A stretch of 64,000 nt of DNA, taken from contig UROG01000001.1 of the NCBI GenBank assembly GCA_900549485.1, forward strand, positions 62,001 through 126,000, read 5' to 3'. Positions 38,010-46,239 of this stretch are shown piece after piece. The position numbers and the translations under genes are program-made. Each line of letters begins with the position of its first letter. The first letter of the stretch is position 1. Under the pieces are notes generated by a model that worked only from the letters and a program-made list of their open reading frames with translations, ran no database searches and had not been told where the DNA came from. The stretch comes from an uncultured Eubacteriales bacterium (GTDB lineage Bacteria; Bacillota; Clostridia; Oscillospirales; Oscillospiraceae).

Positions 38010-39518
38010 TTACACCTCGTTCAAAGCGTCAAGAAAGCGCGTGAGAGCCGCGTGACCCTCAACCGTTTTCTTGAACACGCCTGCACATTCCAGCACCTCC
38101 GAAAAGACAAGCCCGATCTCGTCCTTTATGATCTTATCCGCATTTTCAGCGTTGAAATCGGTATGCCTTTGCATAAGCTCCTCCGCCCATACCGCGTGCT
38201 TTTCAAGCTCCGGAACGGCGCGTACATCGCCGCCTGCAAGCAGTGTCTCTTTGAGCCGCTGCATTTCGCCCTTGAGCCTGCCGGGAAGAATGGCAAGACC
38301 CTGAACCTCGATGAGACCGATATTCTCTTTCTTTATATGGTGCAGATGCTCATGCGGGTGGAAGACGCCGAGAGGATGCTCAGGCGTGGTTATGTTGTTT
38401 CTCAGCACAAGGTCAAGCTCGTACAGACCGTTGTTCATACGCGCTATCGGCGTTATCGTATTGTGCGGCGTTCCGTCGGTCTCGGCGAATATGAATGACG
38501 CCGCGTCCGTATATCCGCGCCACTTTTTAAGTATTCTCCCTGCAAGGGCGCATATCCGCTCCCTGCTTTCGCCGTCAAGGCGCAGCACTGTCATGGGATA
38601 GTTGAGTACGGCGCACTTCACATCCTCAAAACCGGCGGCTTCAAATTCAAACTCCGCCGCGGCTCTCTGCATGGGCAGCTCATGCCGTCCGCCCTGAAAA
38701 TGCTCATGCGACAGGATACTGCCGCCGACTATCGGCAGATCGGCGTTGGAGCCGAGGAAATAATGCGGGAACTGCTCAATAAAGGCAAAAAGCTTGTCAA
38801 AAACCGCCTCGTCGATGACCATTGGCTTGTGGCGCGAGTTCATCACGATGCAGTGTTCATTATAATACACATACGGCGAATACTGAAAGCCCCAGCGCTC
38901 CCCGCAGATGTCAAGCGGGATGATGCGCAGATTTTCTCTGGCGGGGTGTGTGCGCGTTCCGGCATAGCCCTCGTTTTCGATGCAAAGGAGGCATTTTGGG
39001 TATCCCGACGGCTTTTTGAGCTTCTCCGCGGCGATGTCCCGCGGGTCCTTCTCCGGCTTGGAGAGGTTGATGCTTATTTCAAGCTCACCGTACTTTGTTG
39101 CGGCTGTCCAGCGTTCGTCCCTTGCGATCCTGTCCCGGCGGATGTAGTTGCAGTTTTGCGAAAGCGCGTAGAAATAATCCGTTGCGGCCTCCTTGGAGTT
39201 TGCGTAAAGCGTTCTGAAATGAGCCGTCACCTCCGACGGGCGCGGCGTGAGACAGCCCATGAGCCGCGTATCAAAAAGGTCGCGGCTGCTCTGCGTGTCT
39301 TCGATCATGCCCGCGGCGCAGGCGTAGCCGCACAGCAGCTTCAGGCACTCCGGAAAACCGGTGTCGGCAGGAATATTTTCAAATTCGTCAAGCCCCATGA
39401 CCGAGATAAGGAGATTTGCGGAATATATCCGATCCTCGGCGGTGATAAGCGCTTTGCTTTCCGCGTAGTCAAGAAGCGAATTGAGCGCGGAATAAACAGC
39501 TTTCATTTCAATACTCAC
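38010..39518 (-). CDS. galT: Galactose-1-phosphate uridylyltransferase, class II
   Basis: 502 residues, the Firmicute class II length. Contains YPKCLLCIENEGYAGTRTHP, FQYSPYVYYNEHCIVMNSRH, the active-site region LPIVGGSILSHEHFQGGRHE and FHPHEHLHHIKKENIGLIEV. Exchanges UMP between UDP-glucose and galactose-1-phosphate in the Leloir pathway. The start is read as GTG at 39518 with AAAGGA seven bases upstream; ATG codons at 39533 and 39506 are alternatives. Forms an operon with galK; no galE in the window. Confidence 0.92.
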   Translation of the reverse strand: MSIEMKAVYSALNSLLDYAESKALITAEDRIYSANLLISVMGLDEFENIPADTGFPECLKLLCGYACAAGMIEDTQSSRDLFDTRLMGCLTPRPSEVTAHFRTLYANSKEAATDYFYALSQNCNYIRRDRIARDERWTAATKYGELEISINLSKPEKDPRDIAAEKLKKPSGYPKCLLCIENEGYAGTRTHPARENLRIIPLDICGERWGFQYSPYVYYNEHCIVMNSRHKPMVIDEAVFDKLFAFIEQFPHYFLGSNADLPIVGGSILSHEHFQGGRHELPMQRAAAEFEFEAAGFEDVKCAVLNYPMTVLRLDGESRERICALAGRILKKWRGYTDAASFIFAETDGTPHNTITPIARMNNGLYELDLVLRNNITTPEHPLGVFHPHEHLHHIKKENIGLIEVQGLAILPGRLKGEMQRLKETLLAGGDVRAVPELEKHAVWAEELMQRHTDFNAENADKIIKDEIGLVFSEVLECAGVFKKTVEGHAALTRFLDALNEV

Positions 39519-39569
39519 GGCGGTTCCTTTCATAGCGCGGGGGAAAATTTGTATGCGGTTTCTGCGGAT

Positions 39570-39597
39570 ATTATAGCAATCCTGACGAAAAATACAA
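39570..39597 (-). promoter_or_regulatory. Promoter of galTK
   Basis: Minus strand TTGTAT (39597-39592), 16 bases, TATAAT (39575-39570). Confidence 0.7.
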
Positions 39598-39648
39598 GCT
39601 GAAAATATGCGCGTCCGCTCTGACGTGCGCCTGCGTATGGCAGGCGCA

Positions 39649-39677
39649 TTGACAAAAAAGGGAAATGCGTGTATTTT
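39649..39677 (+). promoter_or_regulatory. Promoter of trxB
   Basis: TTGACA (39649-39654), 17 bases, TATTTT (39672-39677), 28 bases before the ATG. Confidence 0.65.
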
Positions 39678-39705
39678 TGACAAAAACAGCGAATGAGGTC
39701 GGAAA

Positions 39706-40674
39706 ATGGAAAATAAAATTTATGATGTGATAATACTCGGCGCGGGGCCTGCCGGGCTTGCCGCGGGCTTGTACGCGGGGCGTGCGAAGCTTTCCGTGCT
39801 GATCATCGAAAAGGGGATAGACGGCGGGCAGATAGTGCTGGCGCATGAGATAGAGAACTATCCCGGTCAGAGCAGGATCGACGGCGAGCGCGGGCAGGAG
39901 CTTGTCGCCCCCATGAGCGCGCAGTGCGCGAAATTCGGCTGTGAGCGCGTGTGCGATACCGTTTCCGCGTGCGATTTCGGTGGCACGGTGAAAAGGCTCA
40001 TCGGCGAGCGGGGCGAGTACAGGGCGTATTGCGTCATTATCTGCACCGGCGCGATAACGCGCTTCATCGGGTGCAGAAATGAATCGAAATATGTCGGCAG
40101 GGGCGTGAGCTACTGCGCGGTGTGCGACGCCAATTTTTTTGAGGGCTTGGAGATATTCACCGTCGGCGGCAGCGAGACGGCGGCGGAAGAGGCGCTGTAT
40201 CTTGCAAAATTTGCCCGCAAGCTTACCGTGCTGCATAAGGGAAACCGGCTCAATGTTACTCCTGAGACACAGCGGGAGCTGGATGAAAATCCGAAGATCA
40301 GCGTGATGTGCGATACCGAGGTCGTTGAGCTTGGCGGGGAGGACGTTCTCCGCGAGATCGTCGTCAGAAACACCGCATCAGGCGAAAGGACAGTATTTTC
40401 CGCCGACAAAAACGACGGGCTTTTCGGTTTGTTCTGCTTCACCGGCAAAAAGACCACCGGAATGTTCGAGGGCATTCTCGACATGGAGGACAAGACCGGA
40501 TACATCCGCACGAACGAGAGAATGGAAACAAACGTTCCCGGCGTATATGCGGCGGGCGATGTGCGCGTGACGCCTCTCCGGCAGGTCGTGACCGCCTGCG
40601 CGGACGGCGCGGTCGCCGCGACGCAGTGCGGCAGGTATGCGGCAAGGCTGAAAAAAGAACTTGGAATCGGGTAA
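39706..40674 (+). CDS. trxB: Thioredoxin reductase-like flavoprotein
   Basis: 322 residues. FAD motif IILGAGPAGLAAGLYAGRA, redox cysteines Cys137 and Cys140 in CAVCD, NAD(P)H motif TVGGSETAAEEALYLAKF, and the second FAD motif GVYAAGDVRVTPLRQV. The NADPH loop has GSETAA where GDSAVE is usual, so cofactor choice or partner may differ (ferredoxin- or flavin-type reductases exist in Clostridia). No thioredoxin gene adjoins it. Monocistronic with its own promoter and terminator. Confidence 0.88.
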   Translation: MENKIYDVIILGAGPAGLAAGLYAGRAKLSVLIIEKGIDGGQIVLAHEIENYPGQSRIDGERGQELVAPMSAQCAKFGCERVCDTVSACDFGGTVKRLIGERGEYRAYCVIICTGAITRFIGCRNESKYVGRGVSYCAVCDANFFEGLEIFTVGGSETAAEEALYLAKFARKLTVLHKGNRLNVTPETQRELDENPKISVMCDTEVVELGGEDVLREIVVRNTASGERTVFSADKNDGLFGLFCFTGKKTTGMFEGILDMEDKTGYIRTNERMETNVPGVYAAGDVRVTPLRQVVTACADGAVAATQCGRYAARLKKELGIG

Positions 40675-40684
40675 ACAGGAGCAT

Positions 40685-40720
40685 AGCCGCGGAAAATCGT
40701 TTTCCGCGGCTTTTCTTTTT
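40685..40720 (+). terminator. Terminator of trxB
   Basis: AGCCGCGGAAAA (40685-40696) pairs exactly with TTTTCCGCGGCT (40700-40711), then TTTCTTTTT. A 10-bp unit ATGTGTTTTT is repeated in tandem right after it (40721-40740). Confidence 0.93.
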
Positions 40721-40997
40721 ATGTGTTTTTATGTGTTTTTATATGTTTTAAAAGCAAAAACGAGCGGGCAGACACGTAATAATCAGCGTTATGACAGAAA
40801 TGGCGTGACGGGAAAAAGAATAAACGTCAAAATGCACAATTCCTGACCGGATTTGACATAAAAAAAACTCGTTTTTGCATTTATTTTCCGATTATTTTTT
40901 GCCCTATGGAAATTGAAAAAGACGAATGCTATAATGTACCAAACTCAAAATGGCAAAAAATTTATTCCTTATCAAAAAAGTGGAAATAGGAGGATGT

Positions 40998-42380
40998 ATG
41001 AAGAAAGTTCAGATTACCGAGACTGTACTGCGTGACGCAAGTCAGTCGCTTATCGCAACCCGTATGCCGTATTCGGCAATGGAGCCTATCCTTGATACAA
41101 TGGATAAGGCGGGTTATTATTCTCTGGAGTGCTGGGGCGGCGCAACCTTTGACGTCTGCCTTCGCTTCCTTAATGAAGATCCGTGGGAGAGACTGAGAAA
41201 GATCAGGGCGCATACTCCCAACACCAAGCTCCAGATGCTTCTGCGCGGTCAGAATATTCTTGGCTACAAGCACTATCCCGACGATATCGTCCGCCGCTTC
41301 GTCCGCGCAAGCGTAAAGAACGGCATTGATATTATCCGTATTTTTGACGCGCTCAACGACGTCAACAATCTCAAGGTAGCCATCGAAGAGACCGTCAAGA
41401 GCGGCGCTATGGCTTCCGGCACCATTTCCTACACCACCAGCCCCGTCCACACCAACGCCAAGTACGTTGAAATGGTCAAGGAGCTTGCGCAGATGGGCGT
41501 TTCCACCGTCTGCATCAAGGATATGGCGGGTATTCTCACTCCTCAGGCGGCGTACGACCTCGTTTCCGCTATCAAGGACGCCGTTGATCTGCCCGTGGTA
41601 ATGCATACCCACTGCACCACCGGTCTTGCATACATGACCTACCTCAAGGGCATCGAAGCCGGCGCCGACGTTATCGACTGCGCTATCTCCCCGTTCTCCG
41701 GCGGCACCTCCCAGCCTGCGACCGAGACCATGTTCTACGCTCTGCGCGAGATGGGCTACGACGTCGGTCTTGACGAGAAGACACTCTACAAAATCGCTGA
41801 CTACTTCAAGCCCATCCGCAAGGAGTTCCTTGATAACGGCACTCTCAACCCCATTTCCATGGGTACCGATACTCAGTGCCTCAACTATCAGATACCCGGC
41901 GGAATGCTCTCCAACCTTCTCAGCCAGCTCAAGAGCCTTAACGCGCTTGACAAGTTTGACGAAGCACTCAAGGAGACTCCCAACGTCCGCAAGGATATGG
42001 GCTATCCTCCTCTGGTCACCCCCACCTCTCAGCTTATCGGCACTCAGGCCGTGCAGAATGTTCTCGCGGGTGAGCGCTATAAGAACGTCGGCGCAGAGCT
42101 GAAAGCATACTGCCGCGGCGAATACGGCCGTACCCCCGCACCCATCGACCCCGCGATCCGTGAAAAGATCCTTGCGGGCGACAAGGTTCTGGAAGGCCGC
42201 TATGCGGACACCCTCCCCACCGATACCTTTGAAAAGGCAAAGGAGAAGCTCGGCGCGACCGCAAAATGCGATGAGGACGTTCTGTCTTACATCTCCTTCC
42301 CGCAGGTTGCCGAAAACTTCTTTGAGAAGCGCCAGGCAGAGGAAGAGAAGAAGGTTCGCTACTCCATAGAAAAGCTCTAA
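40998..42380 (+). CDS. oadA: Oxaloacetate decarboxylase alpha-type carboxyltransferase
   Basis: 460 residues: TIM-barrel carboxyltransferase (TETVLRDASQSLIATRMPYS, ECWGGATFDVCLRFLNEDPW, RIFDALNDV, CIKDMAGILTP, VVMHTHCTTGLA) and a C-terminal conserved domain, but no biotinyl domain, which is a separate gene here. The first reaction moves CO2 from oxaloacetate (or a related acid) to biotin. AGGAGG decides ATG 40998; the frame is open from 40950 without a signal. A TATAAT at 40930-40935 with a poor -35 is the likely promoter. Substrate oxaloacetate is the best guess; methylmalonyl-CoA carboxyltransferase 5S is the alternative. Confidence 0.88.
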   Translation: MKKVQITETVLRDASQSLIATRMPYSAMEPILDTMDKAGYYSLECWGGATFDVCLRFLNEDPWERLRKIRAHTPNTKLQMLLRGQNILGYKHYPDDIVRRFVRASVKNGIDIIRIFDALNDVNNLKVAIEETVKSGAMASGTISYTTSPVHTNAKYVEMVKELAQMGVSTVCIKDMAGILTPQAAYDLVSAIKDAVDLPVVMHTHCTTGLAYMTYLKGIEAGADVIDCAISPFSGGTSQPATETMFYALREMGYDVGLDEKTLYKIADYFKPIRKEFLDNGTLNPISMGTDTQCLNYQIPGGMLSNLLSQLKSLNALDKFDEALKETPNVRKDMGYPPLVTPTSQLIGTQAVQNVLAGERYKNVGAELKAYCRGEYGRTPAPIDPAIREKILAGDKVLEGRYADTLPTDTFEKAKEKLGATAKCDEDVLSYISFPQVAENFFEKRQAEEEKKVRYSIEKL

Positions 42381-42392
42381 GGAGGAAAGAAA

Positions 42393-42728
42393 ATGGATCT
42401 TGTTCATATTTCGATAGGAAATGCCGGTATAACCGCATTTCTCGGCTACATGGTCGTCTTTTTCGGTCTTATCCTGCTTATGATCATTGTCATTCTTATG
42501 GGCAAATTCTTTACCGCAAAGAGCGGGAAGAGCGAAACAAAGACCGCTGCTGCCCCCGCTGCTCCCGTTGAGGTCAAAAAGCCCGAGGCAGCCGGAACCG
42601 CCGGTGAGCTCAAGCTCTACGACACCGACCCGAAGGACGCCGCAATGATAATGGCGATCGTCGCCGACACGCTCGGCAAGCCCATCAACCAGCTCCGCTT
42701 CATTTCTATCAAGGAGGTCAAGGACTAA
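42393..42728 (+). CDS. oadG: OadG-type small subunit of a Na+-pumping decarboxylase
   Basis: 111 residues: one membrane helix (about 14-37, FLGYMVVFFGLILLMIIVIL), an Ala/Pro/Lys linker, and a C-terminal segment DPKDAAMIMAIVADTLGKPI typical of OadG_beta-like tails. It anchors the carboxyltransferase to OadB. AAGGAGG lies before the ATG. Its stop overlaps the next start by one base. Confidence 0.85.
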   Translation: MDLVHISIGNAGITAFLGYMVVFFGLILLMIIVILMGKFFTAKSGKSETKTAAAPAAPVEVKKPEAAGTAGELKLYDTDPKDAAMIMAIVADTLGKPINQLRFISIKEVKD

Positions 42729-43123
42729 TGAAATATAAGGTAACTTTGAATAAGCGCGTATATGAGGTCGAGGTCGAGGAAGGCAGCGCAATGCTCGTTG
42801 ACGAGTATGAGCTTGCCGCTCCTGCCGCTCCTGCCGCTCCCGCCGCACCTGCTCCCGTCGTCGCCGCCGCTCCTGCCGCTGCCGCCCCCGCCGCTGCGGG
42901 TCTGGCCGCCGGAACGGTCATTGAAGCGCCCATGCCCGGCAATGTTCTCAAGATCAATGTCGCGCAGGGTCAGACCGTTAAGGAAGGCGATGTACTGCTG
43001 GTACTCGAAGCCATGAAGATGGAAAACGAGATAACTGCCACCAAGAGCGGCACCGTTGCTCAGATAGTCACTGCAAAGGGCGCAGTTGTAGAAACCGGCT
43101 CACCTCTCGTAGTCATAGCATAA
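42728..43123 (+). CDS. Biotin carrier protein of the decarboxylase
   Basis: 131 residues: N-terminal KYKVTLNKRVYEVEVEE, a long Ala/Pro flexible linker (about 29-62), and a biotinyl domain with Lys97 in LEAMKMEN as the biotin site. The same layout as GcdC/MmdC. Shuttles CO2 from OadA to OadB. Twelve bases before oadB. Confidence 0.94.
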   Translation: MKYKVTLNKRVYEVEVEEGSAMLVDEYELAAPAAPAAPAAPAPVVAAAPAAAAPAAAGLAAGTVIEAPMPGNVLKINVAQGQTVKEGDVLLVLEAMKMENEITATKSGTVAQIVTAKGAVVETGSPLVVIA

Positions 43124-43134
43124 GGAGGTAACCT

Positions 43135-44355
43135 ATGGATATTCTGGGTACCCTCCGGGATCTGGCACTGGAATCCGGCTTTGCCGCGTTCGTCGTGACC
43201 GACGGCGGCTGGAAGAACCTTGTCATGATAATTATTGCTTTTGTTCTCCTTTACCTCGGTATTGAGAAAAAGTTTGAGCCGCTGCTGCTCTGCGGTATTG
43301 CATTCGGCTGTCTGCTCTCGAATCTCAGCTACTTTATCGGTATGGGCGAAAACGCTCTGTACCACCCTGAGCTGTGGTCGGAGTTCCTGAACGAAGCCAG
43401 CCCCTACTATCACAGCTACGGCCACGTAATGTCAAACGCGGGTCTTCTTGACTTCTTTTACATAGGCGTTAAAGCCGGTATTTACCCCTCGCTCATTTTC
43501 ATGGGCGTCGGCGCAATGACCGACTTCGGTCCGCTGATAGCCGACGCAAAGAGCCTTCTTCTCGGTGCGGCGGCGCAGCTCGGCGTGTTTGTCGCGTTCT
43601 TCGGCGCGGTTCTCCTCGGCTTCACCGGCCCCCAGGCCGCTTCCATCGGTATCATCGGCGGCGCAGACGGCCCCACCGCGATCTACCTTACCACCAAGCT
43701 CGCACCTGAGCTTCTCGGACCCATTGCGATCGCCGCGTATTCGTATATGGCGCTGATCCCTCTGATCCAGCCGCCTATCATGAAGGCGCTTACCACTGAC
43801 GAGATGCGCAAGGTCAAGATGGTTCAGGCACGCCCTGTCAGCAAGAAGGAAAAGATAGTGTTCCCCATCGTTGTGTCCACCTTTGTTATCCTGCTTCTGC
43901 CCTCGACCGCTCCTCTGATAGGCTGCCTCATGCTCGGCAACCTCTTCCGTGAAACGGGCGTCACCGACAGACTTTCCGATACTTCCCAGAACGCTCTGAT
44001 GAACATTGTCACCATTTTCCTTGCAACCTCCGTCGGTGCTACAATGGTCGCCCAGAATTTCCTGACGTTCAATACGATCAAGATCATTCTCCTCGGCCTG
44101 GTCGCATTTGCCATCTCCACTGTCGGCGGTCTTCTCGGCGGTATCGCAATGTTCTACGGCTCCGGCAAGAAGATCAATCCTCTTATCGGTTCCGCAGGCG
44201 TTTCCGCGGTTCCTATGGCAGCCCGCGTCTCTCAGGATGTAGGCCGCAAGTTCAATCCCAACAACTATCTGCTGATGCACGCCATGGGACCCAACGTGGC
44301 CGGCGTTATCGGCTCCGCGATCGCGGCAGGCTTCCTGCTCAGCGTTTTCGGCTGA
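43135..44355 (+). CDS. oadB: Na+-translocating decarboxylase beta subunit
   Basis: 406 residues, about nine to eleven membrane helices. IGIIGGADGPTAIYLTTKLA holds the key aspartate of the family, and LIGSAGVSAVPMAARVSQDV with NYLLMHAMGPNVAGVIGSA are OadB/MmdB hallmarks. Decarboxylates carboxybiotin and exports Na+. AAGGAGG lies before the ATG. A hairpin (44363-44405, arms AAGCC-CAAAATTCCT) follows with no U-run. Confidence 0.94.
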   Translation: MDILGTLRDLALESGFAAFVVTDGGWKNLVMIIIAFVLLYLGIEKKFEPLLLCGIAFGCLLSNLSYFIGMGENALYHPELWSEFLNEASPYYHSYGHVMSNAGLLDFFYIGVKAGIYPSLIFMGVGAMTDFGPLIADAKSLLLGAAAQLGVFVAFFGAVLLGFTGPQAASIGIIGGADGPTAIYLTTKLAPELLGPIAIAAYSYMALIPLIQPPIMKALTTDEMRKVKMVQARPVSKKEKIVFPIVVSTFVILLLPSTAPLIGCLMLGNLFRETGVTDRLSDTSQNALMNIVTIFLATSVGATMVAQNFLTFNTIKIILLGLVAFAISTVGGLLGGIAMFYGSGKKINPLIGSAGVSAVPMAARVSQDVGRKFNPNNYLLMHAMGPNVAGVIGSAIAAGFLLSVFG

Positions 44356-44445
44356 TTTAAAATAAGCCCCAAAATTCCTGCCCTTGAAAGGAATTTTGAG
44401 GCTTAACAGATACGTTTTCAAAAAAACCATCAGGGAAGAAAAATT

Positions 44446-44775
44446 ATGGCAGTATTCGACGATTTTATGAAGCTTGACATCCGCGTCGGTACGATAACCG
44501 GCGCGAAGGTTTTTGAAAAGGCGAGAAAACCGGCGTATCAGCTCACGCTTGATTTCGGCGAAGAGATAGGCGTAAAACGCTCCTCCGCCCAGATAACGGA
44601 GGTGTATACCCCCGAGGAGCTTGTAGGCAGACAAGTGCTTGCGGTCGTGAATTTCCCGCCGCGGCAGATCGCGGATTTTATGTCCGAGGTGCTTGTTCTT
44701 GGAACGTACAGCGCACAAGGGGTTGTCCTTGCCGTGCCGGATAAGACGGTCAAAAACGGCGACAGGCTCGGCTGA
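44446..44775 (+). CDS. csaA: CsaA-type tRNA-binding domain protein
   Basis: 109 residues, a single EMAP-II-like OB fold: MKLDIRVGTITGAKVFEKAR, AYQLTLDFGEEIGVKRSSAQI, VLAVVNFPPRQIADFMSEVL. Matches CsaA of Bacillus, an export-related chaperone that binds tRNA-like or protein ligands. AGGGAAG lies before the ATG. It may be transcribed from the oad operon through the hairpin region. Confidence 0.93.
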   Translation: MAVFDDFMKLDIRVGTITGAKVFEKARKPAYQLTLDFGEEIGVKRSSAQITEVYTPEELVGRQVLAVVNFPPRQIADFMSEVLVLGTYSAQGVVLAVPDKTVKNGDRLG

Positions 44776-45006
44776 ACACAGGACAGGCTGACGCTTTTAA
44801 AAGCGGCTTTCAGAAAAAAAGAAAAAAGATTTTTAAAGAATCCTATATGCAGGAAAAAAATGACCTGACACATAAAAGAAAACGCGGACGTAAAAACGCC
44901 GCGAAACCGAAACAAAAATTAAATTTTTGAGAACAAAAGAGCTATTGTCAATTCTGTGACAATAGCTCTTTTGTGCAACTTGTGAATTCTTTGGCGTACT
45001 TTGCGA
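44776..45006. other. Intergenic stretch after csaA
   Basis: No gene seen. It holds an 18-bp perfect stem (44933-44950 with 44957-44974, arms ACAAAAGAGCTATTGTCA) with AT-rich ends, which probably terminates csaA transcription. Confidence 0.6.
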
Positions 45007-45035
45007 TTGACAAGCGTGAAATATGTTGATATTAT
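45007..45035 (+). promoter_or_regulatory. Promoter of the ABC importer operon
   Basis: TTGACA (45007-45012), 17 bases, TATTAT (45030-45035). Confidence 0.75.
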
Positions 45036-45092
45036 ACTAACAAGAGCGTCGTTTAACGATTGCCAACGAAAAAAATTTAAAAGGAGAAACCA

Positions 45093-46133
45093 ATGAAAAA
45101 GTTTATCGCAATGCTTCTGTGCCTTGTTATGGTACTGTCGCTCGCACCCATGTGCTTTGCTGCGGATGATGTCAACGAAGATATCACCGGCGACGTCATG
45201 ATATACACCTCCATGTATCAGTTTGTTATTGATATGATGGATGCCAAGCTTGCAGAAGTATTCCCCAACTGCAATATCGAGTTCTTCTACGGCGGCACCG
45301 GCTCCCTGCAGACCAAGCTTGCAGGTGAGATGGAAACCGGCACACTCGGCTGCGACATGATGCTCGTTGCTGAGCCTGCATATTCTATCGAGCTCAAAGA
45401 GGGCGGCTGGCTGCACAGCTTTGAGGTAGAAGATGCTGACGAGCGTCTCCGCTTCCCCTACGATGAAGACGGCTACTGGTACCCCGTCCGCGTATGCAAC
45501 ATGGTTCTTGCATACAACCCCGACCTCCACACCCCCGAAGAACTGCCCAAGACCTTCAAGGATTTTGCATTTGACGAATCCCTCAAGGGCAAGATTTCCA
45601 TGGGCAATCCTCTGACCTCCGGCACCACCATGGCTGCTGTTGCGGCTCTGTCCGACAAGTACGGCTATGAGTACTTTGAGGCTCTCGGCAAGAACGACGT
45701 TATGATCGAGTCCGGCTCCACCGCTCTTGCAAAGCTCCAGACCGGTGAGTGCGATGTCATCATGATCCTTGAAGAGTCCGTTCTCAAAGAGCGCAAGGAA
45801 AATAATTCCAAGCTCGCCTGCATCTACCCCGAAGACGGCGTTATCCTCATGCCCTCCACCGTTATGATCGTTGACGAGGACAAGTCCCTCAACATGAATA
45901 CCGAGGCATGCGAAGCAGTTGCAAACTGGCTCCTTGGCGAAGATGGCCAGAAGCTCATCCTCGAGGGCTATATGCACTCCGTCGCTACCGCAGTCACCGA
46001 CGTTCCCTTTGATTCCGTTGACACCAACTGGCTCATCGAGCAGGATATGGGCGTTGACTGGGAGCGCTGCTACAAAGATCGTGATGAGATCCGCACCAAG
46101 TTCCAGGAGTTCGTCACCGTCGAAACCAAGTAA
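45093..46133 (+). CDS. ABC transporter substrate-binding protein (iron/phosphonate/polyamine-like)
   Basis: 346 residues with a signal peptide (MKKFIAMLLCLVMVLSLAPM, cleaved after CFAA) and no lipobox. The mature protein follows the FbpA/FutA-type fold: GDVMIYTSMYQFVIDMMDAK, FFYGGTGSLQTKLAGEMETG, GCDMMLVAEP, GNPLTSGTTMAAVAALSDKY, and GVILMPSTVMIVDED. The ligand cannot be told: the usual iron tyrosines are not obvious, and related proteins bind spermidine or 2-aminoethylphosphonate. AAGGAG lies before the ATG. A strong hairpin follows it, likely raising its dose over the permease. Confidence 0.87.
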   Translation: MKKFIAMLLCLVMVLSLAPMCFAADDVNEDITGDVMIYTSMYQFVIDMMDAKLAEVFPNCNIEFFYGGTGSLQTKLAGEMETGTLGCDMMLVAEPAYSIELKEGGWLHSFEVEDADERLRFPYDEDGYWYPVRVCNMVLAYNPDLHTPEELPKTFKDFAFDESLKGKISMGNPLTSGTTMAAVAALSDKYGYEYFEALGKNDVMIESGSTALAKLQTGECDVIMILEESVLKERKENNSKLACIYPEDGVILMPSTVMIVDEDKSLNMNTEACEAVANWLLGEDGQKLILEGYMHSVATAVTDVPFDSVDTNWLIEQDMGVDWERCYKDRDEIRTKFQEFVTVETK

Positions 46134-46161
46134 TTTGTAAGATCGTGTAACTTAAACCCTT

Positions 46162-46192
46162 AGGGGGAAGCTGCCTCCGGCAGCTTCCCCCT
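46162..46192 (+). other. Hairpin after the binding-protein gene
   Basis: A 14-bp perfect stem AGGGGGAAGCTGCC (46162-46175) with its complement (46179-46192), loop TCC, no U-run. Probably a stability or partial-termination element between the binding protein and the permease. Confidence 0.75.
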
Positions 46193-46239
46193 TGATTTCA
46201 TTATAAATCACAGTATAAAAATGTTGGGAGAAAACTTGG

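Noticed and set aside
40962..42848. 628-codon minus-strand frame opposite the oad genes
   Set aside because: A mirror of highly biased codon use in oadA, oadG and the biotin carrier; no start signal and no recognisable domains.
40998..44355. Methylmalonyl-CoA decarboxylase or glutaconyl-CoA decarboxylase
   Set aside because: No CoA-type carboxyltransferase (MmdA/GcdA) is present; the alpha subunit is the OadA/5S type, so oxaloacetate is the better guess.
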